Of a stretch of 64,000 bases of DNA, positions 16,901-24,139 are shown piece by piece; positions within the stretch are counted from its first letter, which is position 1; each line of letters begins with the position of its first letter. Location of the stretch: NCBI RefSeq assembly GCF_017811815.1, contig NZ_JADKZI010000004.1:1-64000 (forward strand), read 5' to 3'. Made by a program: the position numbers and the translations under genes. The DNA is from Flavonifractor sp. AGMB03687. GTDB taxonomy: Bacteria; Bacillota; Clostridia; Oscillospirales; Oscillospiraceae. A model generated the notes under the pieces. That model saw nothing but the letters and a program-made list of their open reading frames with translations. It did not search any database and was not told the origin of the DNA.

Positions 16901-18361
16901 TTAGATGGAGTTGAATGTCGATTGTTTGATAGGCAGCTTGAGCCAGAACAAAACGCCTCTTTCCGTGTTTTGGATGCCATACTTAGCGTGGTGCATTTCC
17001 ATGATTTTACGAACAATATAAAGCCCCAAACCCGTTCCGCCGGTGTTGCGGTTACGGGAAGTGTCGGTACGGTAAAACGCTTCAAACAGATGGGAAAGCG
17101 CATCCTCCGGTATGTGAACTCCAGTATTTTCAACCTCACACCAAACGGTATCGTCAGCCTCGGCTAAAGATACCCGGATCAATTCACCCTCTGGAGAATA
17201 TCGAATGGCATTAACTAAAATATTTTGAATTGCCCGTTCCATCTGCGCCGGTTCCATTTCACAGGAAAGTCTGTCAGGAATATTTACTTCAAGTCGCTGT
17301 TTCTTTTCTTCCAGCAAATCTGTTATGGTGGCAATCTGTACCCGAACCAGTTCAGCAAAGTCAGCGGTTTTATATTCGGATTTCTGTTTTCCGTCGGCTT
17401 TAGAAACATACAGCAGTTCTTTGACCAGTTTTTCCATCCGTTCTACAACAGCAAGTGAGCGTTCCATATATTCTGTGTGGTTTTCATATCCGCTGACTTT
17501 GTTCAGCATCCCAGCCAAATGGCCTTTCAAGATTGTTAGAGGTGTTTTCAACTCATGGGATGCCGCAGAAAAGAATTCTACCCGCTGGCGTTCTAATTCC
17601 TGTTCTTTTTCGATGTCTGCTTTGAGCTGGTCATTTGCGGTGTGCAGATCATTCAGCGCAGTTGACAAGGATGTGGACAGGGAATTGAGATTTTGAGCCA
17701 GACACCCCAACTCATCTTCTCGCTCCATACTGCATTGGCCGGAAAAATCCAGCGAGGCCATTTGCTCTGATATTTTACTTAACCGAACAATAGGCCGAGT
17801 AATATACCTTGCATAGATCCAAGAACATAACAGCGACAACACAAAGATCATAAGAAAAACATACGGAAATATAGACCACAAGACCTCTGTTGTCTGCTGA
17901 ACCACAAACAAATCTACTTGAACAGCCAGTGTATAGCTACTTCCGTCTTTCAAAGTGATGGGATAAAAACTTGTGGTGGTTTTTCCAGAGGAATTTACAT
18001 CAATGTACGGTGTATCTTCATCAAATGTTATAGCTGTATCGCCGGAGATGATTTCCGTTTCCGTGGATGTTCCTGCCGGATAAACGACGCTGCCATTTTG
18101 ATCTTCCACCCAAAATATGGCATTGGTTTCTTTGGAAAAATCAGATAGAGCCTCCCCACAGTCAGAAAGGTTATCGTAGGCGGTGAGTTGATCTACAAGT
18201 TGAATGGCCGCAGTTTCCGTTGTCTGATTGATCAGCTTTGTATAAGTTGTAGGCAGAAGTTTTGAAATACAGAAATATGTTCCGCTGCAAGCCACTCCCA
18301 AAAGAATAAATGTAATCAGGAATACTTTAACGGACAGTTTCCCTTTAATGCTCCTTATCAA
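16901..18361 (-). CDS. sensor histidine kinase of module 2
   Basis: The 486-residue kinase has membrane helices at about 11-31 and 161-184 flanking an extracellular sensor domain of roughly 130 residues. A HAMP linker follows (about 185-237), then the HisKA box with H269 (SAASHELKTPLTIL), the N box (IQNILVNAIRYSP) and the G boxes (GTGLGLYIVRKIM). It starts with TTG and overlaps the end of the regulator gene by 17 bases, indicating coupled translation. The extracellular domain suggests direct sensing of an envelope or external signal; the ligand cannot be read from sequence. Confidence 0.92.
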   Translation of the reverse strand: MIRSIKGKLSVKVFLITFILLGVACSGTYFCISKLLPTTYTKLINQTTETAAIQLVDQLTAYDNLSDCGEALSDFSKETNAIFWVEDQNGSVVYPAGTSTETEIISGDTAITFDEDTPYIDVNSSGKTTTSFYPITLKDGSSYTLAVQVDLFVVQQTTEVLWSIFPYVFLMIFVLSLLCSWIYARYITRPIVRLSKISEQMASLDFSGQCSMEREDELGCLAQNLNSLSTSLSTALNDLHTANDQLKADIEKEQELERQRVEFFSAASHELKTPLTILKGHLAGMLNKVSGYENHTEYMERSLAVVERMEKLVKELLYVSKADGKQKSEYKTADFAELVRVQIATITDLLEEKKQRLEVNIPDRLSCEMEPAQMERAIQNILVNAIRYSPEGELIRVSLAEADDTVWCEVENTGVHIPEDALSHLFEAFYRTDTSRNRNTGGTGLGLYIVRKIMEMHHAKYGIQNTERGVLFWLKLPIKQSTFNSI

Positions 18362-19010
18362 TTCTATATCCCACCCCTCTAATGGTTTCTATATAATCGG
18401 CATCCAACTTTTTTCGTATATTTTTTATGTGGCTGTCTACAATGCGATCTTCCACAAATGCGTCGTCATCCCAAAGCCGATCAAGTAGCATTTGTCTGGT
18501 AAAGACTTTCCCCTGATTTTCCAACATAAGCCTGAGCAGCGCAAATTCTTTGCTGGTCAAAACGACTTCGCTGCCTTTGTGATATAAATGGAAGCCTTCA
18601 ATATCCATACTTAGCTCTTTATAGATAAGCAGGGATTGATGTTTATTTTCAATGCCTCCACGACGAAGAATGGCTGCAATTTTGCACAGCAGGATTTTAG
18701 GGGAAAAAGGTTTGGGAATGTAGTCATCAATTTGCTGCTCAAATCCCTTTAGTTGATTTTCTTCATCCGAGAGAGCAGTAAGCATAATAATCGGCACTTG
18801 CGACTTTTGTCGAATGACCTCGCATACACCATAGCCATCAATCTTGGGCAGCATAATGTCCAGCAGCACAAGACTAATGGTATCATCAAACTTTGCAATT
18901 CCGGCTACACCATCATCGGCAATCACTACCTCATACCCTGCGTCGGTCAGATGGTTTTTTAATATATCTTGAATGTCAATGTCATCTTCAATAACTAAAA
19001 TTCTCTGCAT
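18345..19010 (-). CDS. OmpR-family response regulator of module 2
   Basis: Starting at the ATG at 19010 after GGAGGTTGTCTT, the product has 221 residues: a full receiver (D51 phospho-acceptor in VLLDIMLPKIDG, lysine in YIPKPFSPK) and a C-terminal winged helix ending TIRGVGYRIDKEH. It is first in the regulator-kinase-exported protein operon. The upstream region (19011-19079) is short and abuts a broken relaxase fragment, so the module was joined here by recombination. Confidence 0.93.
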   Translation of the reverse strand: MQRILVIEDDIDIQDILKNHLTDAGYEVVIADDGVAGIAKFDDTISLVLLDIMLPKIDGYGVCEVIRQKSQVPIIMLTALSDEENQLKGFEQQIDDYIPKPFSPKILLCKIAAILRRGGIENKHQSLLIYKELSMDIEGFHLYHKGSEVVLTSKEFALLRLMLENQGKVFTRQMLLDRLWDDDAFVEDRIVDSHIKNIRKKLDADYIETIRGVGYRIDKEH

Positions 19011-19079
19011 AAGACAACCTCCTCTTTGGGAGAATAACATTTTTTCTTGAATTTATGATGAAGAAAAAGAAATTGCAAT

Positions 19080-19462
19080 TCAATTATAGGTTTCATTAGT
19101 GTTACTTGCAACTCTGCTGTATGAAATAAAATGCTTCTTAATATACCTTCGCCCACTGCGCTTGTAGCCCAGCCCCTTACCGGAAGCCTGTTTTGCTTGA
19201 ATATCTACCGCCAGACTGATTTTTCGCTCCGGGCATCCGAGGCGTTTCTCTTTGCCTTCAATGGCGGCCAGAATATCTTTCAAATTGTAGCCGTCCCCCA
19301 GCTTGGAGGGCCGCAGACGGGTAAAGCATTCCTGCCTTTGTCCAGTTAACCGGAAACTGATACCGCCGCCCCGAATCTTCTTGACTTCATATCTGCCCCG
19401 CCTCATCAGGTCGAGATATTCGTCCAGATCAGCGGGGCACTCCGCCAGTGCGGCATCAATGC
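19080..19462 (-). pseudogene. fragment of a Tn1549-type relaxase
   Basis: Read on the - strand, 19462 to about 19150 encodes an internal segment of the VirD2/MobP-like relaxases of Tn1549-type elements (IDAALAECPADLDEYLDLMR, then RRGRYEVKKIRGGGISFRL and KISLAVDIQAKQASGKGLGY). At the conserved GYERWAKIF position two extra bases (AG) shift the frame; in the corrected frame WAKVY is followed at once by a stop. The 5' end is cut off by the 551-bp unit copy 3, only four bases away. The N-terminal catalytic part is missing, so this is a dead remnant of a conjugative element. Confidence 0.7.
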
Positions 19463-19466
19463 TATG

Positions 19467-19883
19467 TTATTTTTCAATTTTATATCCCACCCGAAAAACG
19501 GTCTTGATGTAAGTGGGATGCTTTGGGTCAGGCTCCAGCTTGCTCCGCAGCCGCCAGATCGTGTTGTCCACTGTGTTGGTGCCTAATTCATAGTCCTCGC
19601 CCCAGGCCGCATTGTAGAGCTGCTCCCGACTGAATACACGCCCAGGGCAGCGGGCCATGCAGTAAAGGATGGAGAACTCGCCGTAGTTCAGGCAGATCTC
19701 CTTACCGGCCTTTGTGACCCGCCGCTGCTCTGGAAATATCTCAATATCTCCCAGAGTTAGGGCAGAAGGATCAAGGTCAGCGGCATGGACAATCTGAACA
19801 TCTTTTCCCTGTAAGGCTTCCAGGATAGAACGAAAGACACTTCCATCTGGGTCAGAAGTGCGGATGACTATAATCTCTTTCAT
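19467..19883 (-). CDS. receiver-less OmpR/PhoB-type winged-helix protein, copy 3
   Basis: A 138-residue protein nearly identical to copies 1 and 2; it differs at about seven positions from copy 1 (for instance E22, V32, D38, K61, T102). GGAGGAAATCGT precedes the ATG. In this copy the gene immediately upstream in the transcription direction is a receiver-only protein, so the two together contain all the parts of a response regulator on separate chains. Whether they interact is not shown by sequence. Confidence 0.9.
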   Translation of the reverse strand: MKEIIVIRTSDPDGSVFRSILEALQGKDVQIVHAADLDPSALTLGDIEIFPEQRRVTKAGKEICLNYGEFSILYCMARCPGRVFSREQLYNAAWGEDYELGTNTVDNTIWRLRSKLEPDPKHPTYIKTVFRVGYKIEK

Positions 19884-20017
19884 ACGATTTCCTCCCCGGT
19901 CCGCCGATCCCGCTGGACAATGAGAAGCGGCGGCCTTGATTGCTCAAAGCCGCCGCAAAGTCGTTTGGGCGTATTAAAACGGCTGCTGTACGACGGCTTT
20001 TTTTCTTTTGCCGTCGT
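19467..20017 (-). repeat. 551-bp regulator unit, copy 3 of 3
   Basis: Same unit as the other two and the same length. The inner hairpin is at 19927-19956 and the outer hairpin at 19990-20017 (loop one base longer). Its downstream edge is fused to the relaxase remnant, with no room for a terminator like those of copies 1 and 2. Confidence 0.85.
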
Positions 20018-20037
20018 GCGGCAGATGGTATTTTTAT

Positions 20038-20385
20038 TTAGTTGCTGACTAAGGCTTTAATTTTACGGATTAAGTCAAAATCCGTTTTGCAGCAGAAACC
20101 ACCATAGTACAGTTTGGCTTTTTGCTCTAATGCTCTGCTGTCATCGCCAGACATCAGCAGAAAAGGGATTTTCAAACCTTGTTGACGGATTATTTCAAGT
20201 AAATCCAGCCCTGTTCCATCTTTCATATTGAAATCGGAGCAGACTGCATCAACTGTGACTGCTTGAAGTATGTCCAATGCTTCCTTGACGCCCGTGGCCT
20301 TAATCGTATCAAAATCGCCCGATAACACAGATGACAGGACTTGCAGATATTCCGTGTTATCATCCACTACCAATATTCGTTTCAT
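20038..20385 (-). CDS. stand-alone receiver domain protein
   Basis: The 115-residue protein is a single CheY-like receiver with the acid pair D8/D9, phospho-acceptor D51 (VCSDFNMKDG), switch serine S79 (LLMSGDD) and lysine K100 (CCKTDFD). The usual proline after the lysine is replaced by threonine. There is no output domain. It starts 13 bases after the stop of a lipoprotein gene, with a weak ribosome site. The nearest kinases are in the next module, 16.9-18.4 kb. Downstream lies the receiver-less winged-helix copy 3. Confidence 0.88.
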   Translation of the reverse strand: MKRILVVDDNTEYLQVLSSVLSGDFDTIKATGVKEALDILQAVTVDAVCSDFNMKDGTGLDLLEIIRQQGLKIPFLLMSGDDSRALEQKAKLYYGGFCCKTDFDLIRKIKALVSN

Positions 20386-20398
20386 ATCATTCTATCGT

Positions 20399-20890
20399 TT
20401 ATCCCACAGTAATCTGGATCGCGCCCGAATAGTCTGTGCCGGTGATTCCGATGTAGTTCGCTCCTACTTGAAGCTGAACAGAAACGCTTCCGCTGGCAGA
20501 TTCAGAAAGCACTTGCTCCTCCAAGTCCGGGGAGATGTAAATGAGTTGACAGTCCCCATCAAGAGAATCAAACTGGTATCGGACTACAATTTCACGGCAC
20601 TCATTTTCCTTGAGGTCGGTGTCTGCAACCAAAATATCCTGTCCGTTAAATCCAGTTACAGAAGCGTCATAGGTGGCCAGAAAAGCATCGTTGTCCGAAG
20701 TCCGGCTGCCCTCAAAAGACTGATAAGGGGTTATAAGAGCGTTGCTTTTCCCAATCACTACATCATCACCTAATTGCTCTGCTCCTTCCTTGAGATTTTC
20801 ACTTAACCTGTCGAGGCCGGAACAGGCAGTACAGGCAAGCAAAGAAGCCGCAATCAGACAGCACCCGATAAATTTTCCAATTTTGCACAT
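20399..20890 (-). CDS. predicted lipoprotein
   Basis: From the ATG at 20890 (GTGAGGAAACGGTT upstream) the product has 163 residues. The N-terminus has a lipoprotein signal (MCKIGKFIGCCLIAASLLAC) with C20 or C23 as acylation site. The mature part looks mostly beta (YQSFEGSRTSDNDAF, VSVQLQVGANYIGITG, IQITVG) and might be a single sandwich domain. No characterised family recognised. It lies between a three-helix membrane protein (10 bases upstream) and the receiver-only gene and probably belongs to one envelope-linked operon with them. Confidence 0.75.
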   Translation of the reverse strand: MCKIGKFIGCCLIAASLLACTACSGLDRLSENLKEGAEQLGDDVVIGKSNALITPYQSFEGSRTSDNDAFLATYDASVTGFNGQDILVADTDLKENECREIVVRYQFDSLDGDCQLIYISPDLEEQVLSESASGSVSVQLQVGANYIGITGTDYSGAIQITVG

Positions 20891-20900
20891 AACCGTTTCC

Positions 20901-21191
20901 TCACTGAACGAAAGTAAGGAACATGGCAAGCGCAACAATTCCCACCATCAGCAGAGCCCAAAACGCGCTGATTGCCGTAGATACGATATTGATAACGCTG
21001 CGGCTTTCCTTGCTCCGCACACATACCACCGAAAGAATCAGACCCAGCAGGACAAAAACGATATTGGCTCCGGCCCAAGCGGTTCGGACTCCGTCCGACA
21101 GCGAAAGGTGCAGAAGCGATGGGGCAAGAGCCGCCAGCGGTAGGATACTCACAATGAGCGCAGCGATACTAGGGAGATAGATGTTTGTCAT
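20901..21191 (-). CDS. small membrane protein of module 3
   Basis: The 96-residue protein has three predicted membrane helices (about 7-27, 38-58 and 68-94). It resembles the small multi-spanning proteins (DUF4190-like in layout) common in Firmicutes but I cannot assign a family with confidence. It overlaps the HTH gene upstream by 23 bases and is followed after ten bases by the lipoprotein gene, so the four genes of module 3 are tightly packed. Confidence 0.65.
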   Translation of the reverse strand: MTNIYLPSIAALIVSILPLAALAPSLLHLSLSDGVRTAWAGANIVFVLLGLILSVVCVRSKESRSVINIVSTAISAFWALLMVGIVALAMFLTFVQ

Positions 21192-21453
21192 AGAATGTTC
21201 TCATAGCACAGATATAGGGACTGTCTGCTTCCTGTCTGCACTCACGCCGATAGAGATAGGCAAGAATGTCCGTCAGCTTGATTTTGTGGCTACGGATCAG
21301 GTGGTTTTGCTCAATGGTGTAGGGAATCTCACCTTGTTGCTCCAAATTGTAGGCGGTCTTGGGACAGATGTGGCAGATCTCGCATAGTTCCCGTTTGGTT
21401 ACATAGGCGGGATACTTTGCGACGATGTCGGGGTAATACTTAGTCAAATCCAT
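21169..21453 (-). CDS. helix-turn-helix (Xis/MerR-like) protein near the element end
   Basis: The product of about 94 residues has a helix-turn-helix-like stretch (YVTKRELCEICHICPKTAYN, then IPYTIEQNHLIRSHKIKLTD), similar in layout to excisionase-type proteins. An ATG three codons earlier (21462) is also possible; neither start has a strong ribosome site. It is the gene closest to the attachment-site end, a place where excision or regulatory proteins are common. It overlaps the membrane protein gene by 23 bases, so it may instead regulate module 3. Confidence 0.65.
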   Translation of the reverse strand: MDLTKYYPDIVAKYPAYVTKRELCEICHICPKTAYNLEQQGEIPYTIEQNHLIRSHKIKLTDILAYLYRRECRQEADSPYICAMRTFYDKHLSP

Positions 21454-21800
21454 GTGCAGCACTCACTTTCTTGTTCATCTGTCATTGGTAGGTGAGGTAC
21501 TTCACTGGTGTGTAAAATATTGGATTTTGAAGTGGGTTCAAATAAGATCAAGTTGTCTAATCAAAATAGTGATTTGCGTTTTCGTGAAATGGTATGGGTG
21601 TGAATACCCCCAATCTGGCGTCCAGTTCTATCCTTGTTCTATCCTCCGGTCATAATTCGGGGCAAAAATGGGAAGAACTCGGAAAGCCCTGTGGGTTCAA
21701 ATAAAAACGAAAAACGGAAGCCAAAATCCGCAGTATACCGCAGCTTTTGGGCTTCCGTTGTGTACTTCCATCTTCGCTTAATTTCCACCAAAAGTCACAA
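21454..21800. other. non-coding right end of the integrated element
   Basis: No gene is visible. GTGGGTTCAAATAA occurs twice (21532-21545 and 21691-21704) and resembles the T-arm of the tRNA fragment downstream (GTGGGTTCGAAT at 21840). A long hairpin lies at 21713-21759, with AACGGAAGCCAAAA and TTTTGGGCTTCCGTT as arms. These fit an integrase arm-site or end-of-element region. Confidence 0.5.
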
Positions 21801-21867
21801 GGGGGAAATGACTCGAAATCAGTTTGCGGGCAACCGCACGTGGGTTCGAATCCCACCCGCTGCGCCA
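21801..21867 (+). other. 3' part of a tRNA-Ser gene, attachment-site copy
   Basis: The sequence contains an anticodon-loop-like CTCGAAA (CGA at 21814-21816), a serine-type long variable arm (TTTGCGGGCAACCGCA), a perfect T arm (GTGGG, TTCGAAT, CCCAC), then CCGCTGC, G and CCA ending at 21867. The matching 5' acceptor strand (GCAGCGG) and D arm are absent upstream, so this is only the 3' portion. Integrases that target tRNA genes leave exactly such a copy at the far end. The intact gene is expected to the left of position 1. A terminator follows, as for the original host gene. Confidence 0.75.
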
Positions 21868-21871
21868 GATC

Positions 21872-21905
21872 GGGGCAAGCGCATAGCGCTTGCTCCGCTT
21901 TTTTA
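21872..21905 (+). terminator. terminator of the tRNA-Ser locus
   Basis: GGGGCAAGCGC, ATA, GCGCTTGCTCC, then GCTTTTTT. The inner stem AGCAAGCGC/GCGCTTGCT is repeated in the terminator at 22651-22689. Confidence 0.85.
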
Positions 21906-21926
21906 AGACACAGAAAGAAGGTCCCA

Positions 21927-22649
21927 ATGTCCAGGACAAGAAAGATCTACATAGCCCGGCTGGTCGGGCGCTGTCTGGTTTTCGTCATCTGCACCCTCCT
22001 TTATCTGTTTCATCCCGAGTCTTTTGCAGTGCTGAACGGATTCCAGTTCTTTAAGACCCTCTCTCCCCTGCATCTGCTGTGGATCATTTGGGTCATGGAT
22101 ATGTTCCTCCAGATCATTCCCATCAAAAACAAGCTTCCCCTGGGCTCCCAGAAGCTGTTTGCCAACCACTTCAAGCCCATCCGGGAAAAGGTCAACTATG
22201 AGGCCCTGCGGAACTACATCGTTTCCACCACCAAGGCGGCCTACAAGGTCTTCCTTCTTTGGTGCCTGCTGATCGCGGCCATCGGGGCGCTGTACTATAC
22301 TGGCGTGCTGGACAAGGCCAACCTGTTCATGATCTCCGTGCTCTTCTACGTCTGCGATCTGATCTGCGTCCTGATCTGGTGTCCTTTCCGCCTGATCCTG
22401 AAAAACCGCTGCTGCACCACCTGCCGGATCTTCAACTGGGATCACCTGATGATGTTCTCCCCCCTGATCTTTATGGGCGGATTTTATGCCGGCTCTCTGG
22501 TCTCCATGGCCGCCGTGGCCTGGCTGGTATGGGAGTTGTGCGTGATGATGTACCCCGAACGGTTCTGGGACCACTCCAACGAGGCCCTGAAGTGCTCGAA
22601 GTGTACCGATAAGCTCTGCACCCAATACTGCCACAAGCTGCGGGAATGA
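21927..22649 (+). CDS. conserved membrane protein with C-terminal cysteine cluster
   Basis: The 240-residue protein has about four to five membrane helices (near 12-30, 47-64, 105-127, 132-152 and 180-205) and ends in a cytosolic cysteine cluster (CSKCTDKLCTQYCHKL), with another CCTTC after the fourth helix. The cysteines may bind zinc or an iron-sulfur cluster. I do not recognise a named family. The ATG follows AGAAAGAAGG. The gene stands alone between two near-identical hairpins and is the first host gene after the element. Its GC-rich coding DNA contrasts with the left 21 kb. Confidence 0.75.
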   Translation: MSRTRKIYIARLVGRCLVFVICTLLYLFHPESFAVLNGFQFFKTLSPLHLLWIIWVMDMFLQIIPIKNKLPLGSQKLFANHFKPIREKVNYEALRNYIVSTTKAAYKVFLLWCLLIAAIGALYYTGVLDKANLFMISVLFYVCDLICVLIWCPFRLILKNRCCTTCRIFNWDHLMMFSPLIFMGGFYAGSLVSMAAVAWLVWELCVMMYPERFWDHSNEALKCSKCTDKLCTQYCHKLRE

Positions 22650-22650
22650 A

Positions 22651-22689
22651 AAACCGGAGCAAGCGCCATGCGCTTGCTCCGGTTTTTTC
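22651..22689. terminator. bidirectional terminator between convergent genes
   Basis: AAACCGGAGCAAGCGC, CAT, GCGCTTGCTCCGGTTT with T runs on both strands. It serves the membrane protein gene (+) and the MATE gene (-). Confidence 0.9.
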
Positions 22690-22693
22690 TTGG

Positions 22694-24037
22694 TCACGGG
22701 CTCAAGGTACTGATCTTCTTCTGATAGACCCGACGGTAAAGCAGCACCGCCACGCCGCAGGAGATCAGCTCCGCCACCAGGAACGCGAACCACACCAGAT
22801 CGCCCTTCAGCGCGCCCAGAGCCAGCGCAGCGGGCAGCAGCAGAATGACCTGACGCAGCAGAGAAATCAGCAGGCTGGCATTGGCCGAGCCCAGGGCCTG
22901 GAGAGCAGAGCACAAAATGATGGAGACTCCGGCAAAGAGGAAGGACAGAGCGATCACCCGCAGGGCGGAAATACCGGCGACCAGCAGTTCACCCTCGGCG
23001 TCAAACAAGGTGAGCAGCGGACCGGCCAGTACCAGCATAATGAGGGTACCCGCCCCCATGATGACCACGGTGAGGATGAGGGCAAAGTGGGTGGTGCCGG
23101 TAATGCGCTCCCGGTGCTTGGCACCGTAGTTGAAGCTGATGATGGGCACCAGGGCGTTGTTCATGCCGTATAGCGGCATGAAGATAAAGGACTGCATCTT
23201 GTAGTAGGCTCCCAGAATAAAAACGCCAAAGGGGGTGAACAGGGGCAGGATGAGGTTCATGCCCACGTTCATCACGCTGGAGAGGGACTGCATGAGAATG
23301 GCGGGAAAGCCCACCCGGAACATGGTGCGGATGATCTCCCCATCCGGCCGAAACCGGCGGAAGGTCAGATGGATTACCGGGCTGCGACGCACCATCCAGA
23401 AGCTGGCTGCCAGACCCACGATCTGCCCCAGAACGGTGGCCAGAGCCGCCCCTGCCACCTCCATCCGGGGAATGGGCCCCAGGCCGAAGATAAACAGGGG
23501 ATCCAGGATCAGATTGACCACCGCACCGATACCCTGAATGATCATGGGGCCTACCGTATCGCCGGTGGCCTGCAGAGTGCGCTCCCCTGCAAACTGCATG
23601 CACACACCGATGGACAGGCCGGTCACGATGGACAGGTACTGCACGCCGTACTCGATCTGCTGGGGCACATCGGAGAACAGGGTGAGAAAAGGCCGGGCAA
23701 GGCTCACGCCCAGCACCAAGAACACCAGCCAGCACACAAAGTAGACGAAGTAGCCGTTGGCGGCCACCCGGTCGGCCTCCTCCTTCCGACCCTCTCCCAG
23801 CCGCCGAGCCAGCAGGGTGTTGAAGCCCACGCCTGTACCCACGCACACCGCGATCATCAGCGTCTGCACCGGGTAGACCAGCGCCAGGGCCTCAAAGCCG
23901 TCCCGGCTCAGCCTGGCTACAAACAGGCTGTCCACCATGTTGTACAGGGCCTGGATCAGCATGGACAGCATCATGGGCCAGGACATGTTGATCAGCAGCC
24001 GGCGTACCGGCATGACTCCCATCTTGTTCTCTTGCAA
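22694..24037 (-). CDS. MATE-family multidrug/organic cation efflux transporter
   Basis: With a TTG start at 24037 (GAGGAGG nine bases upstream) the protein has 447 residues and begins MQENKMGVMPVRRLLINMSW, the standard opening of the clostridial DinF/NorM-type MATE group. Twelve membrane helices can be placed in two homologous halves. Such proteins export cationic drugs or metabolites using Na+ or H+ gradients. It stands alone, convergent with the gene upstream. The substrate cannot be predicted. Confidence 0.92.
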   Translation of the reverse strand: MQENKMGVMPVRRLLINMSWPMMLSMLIQALYNMVDSLFVARLSRDGFEALALVYPVQTLMIAVCVGTGVGFNTLLARRLGEGRKEEADRVAANGYFVYFVCWLVFLVLGVSLARPFLTLFSDVPQQIEYGVQYLSIVTGLSIGVCMQFAGERTLQATGDTVGPMIIQGIGAVVNLILDPLFIFGLGPIPRMEVAGAALATVLGQIVGLAASFWMVRRSPVIHLTFRRFRPDGEIIRTMFRVGFPAILMQSLSSVMNVGMNLILPLFTPFGVFILGAYYKMQSFIFMPLYGMNNALVPIISFNYGAKHRERITGTTHFALILTVVIMGAGTLIMLVLAGPLLTLFDAEGELLVAGISALRVIALSFLFAGVSIILCSALQALGSANASLLISLLRQVILLLPAALALGALKGDLVWFAFLVAELISCGVAVLLYRRVYQKKISTLSP

Positions 24038-24076
24038 GTTTGATTTCCTCCTCTTATTTGCGGTCCAAACAGAAAT

Positions 24077-24103
24077 CGGGGCGTGCTGACGCACGCCCCG
24101 ATC
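24077..24103 (-). terminator. terminator of the GNAT/activase operon
   Basis: CGGGGCGTGC and GCACGCCCCG form a perfect ten-base stem around four bases, followed on the - strand by ATTTCTGTTT. Confidence 0.75.
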
Positions 24104-24139
24104 TCATTTTCTCCAGCGGCGTGGCAGCCCGCTGGACAG

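Noticed and set aside
21778-21867. Intact tRNA-Ser
   Set aside because: The 5' acceptor strand complementary to CCGCTGC and a D arm are absent upstream, and the anticodon stem has a mismatch.
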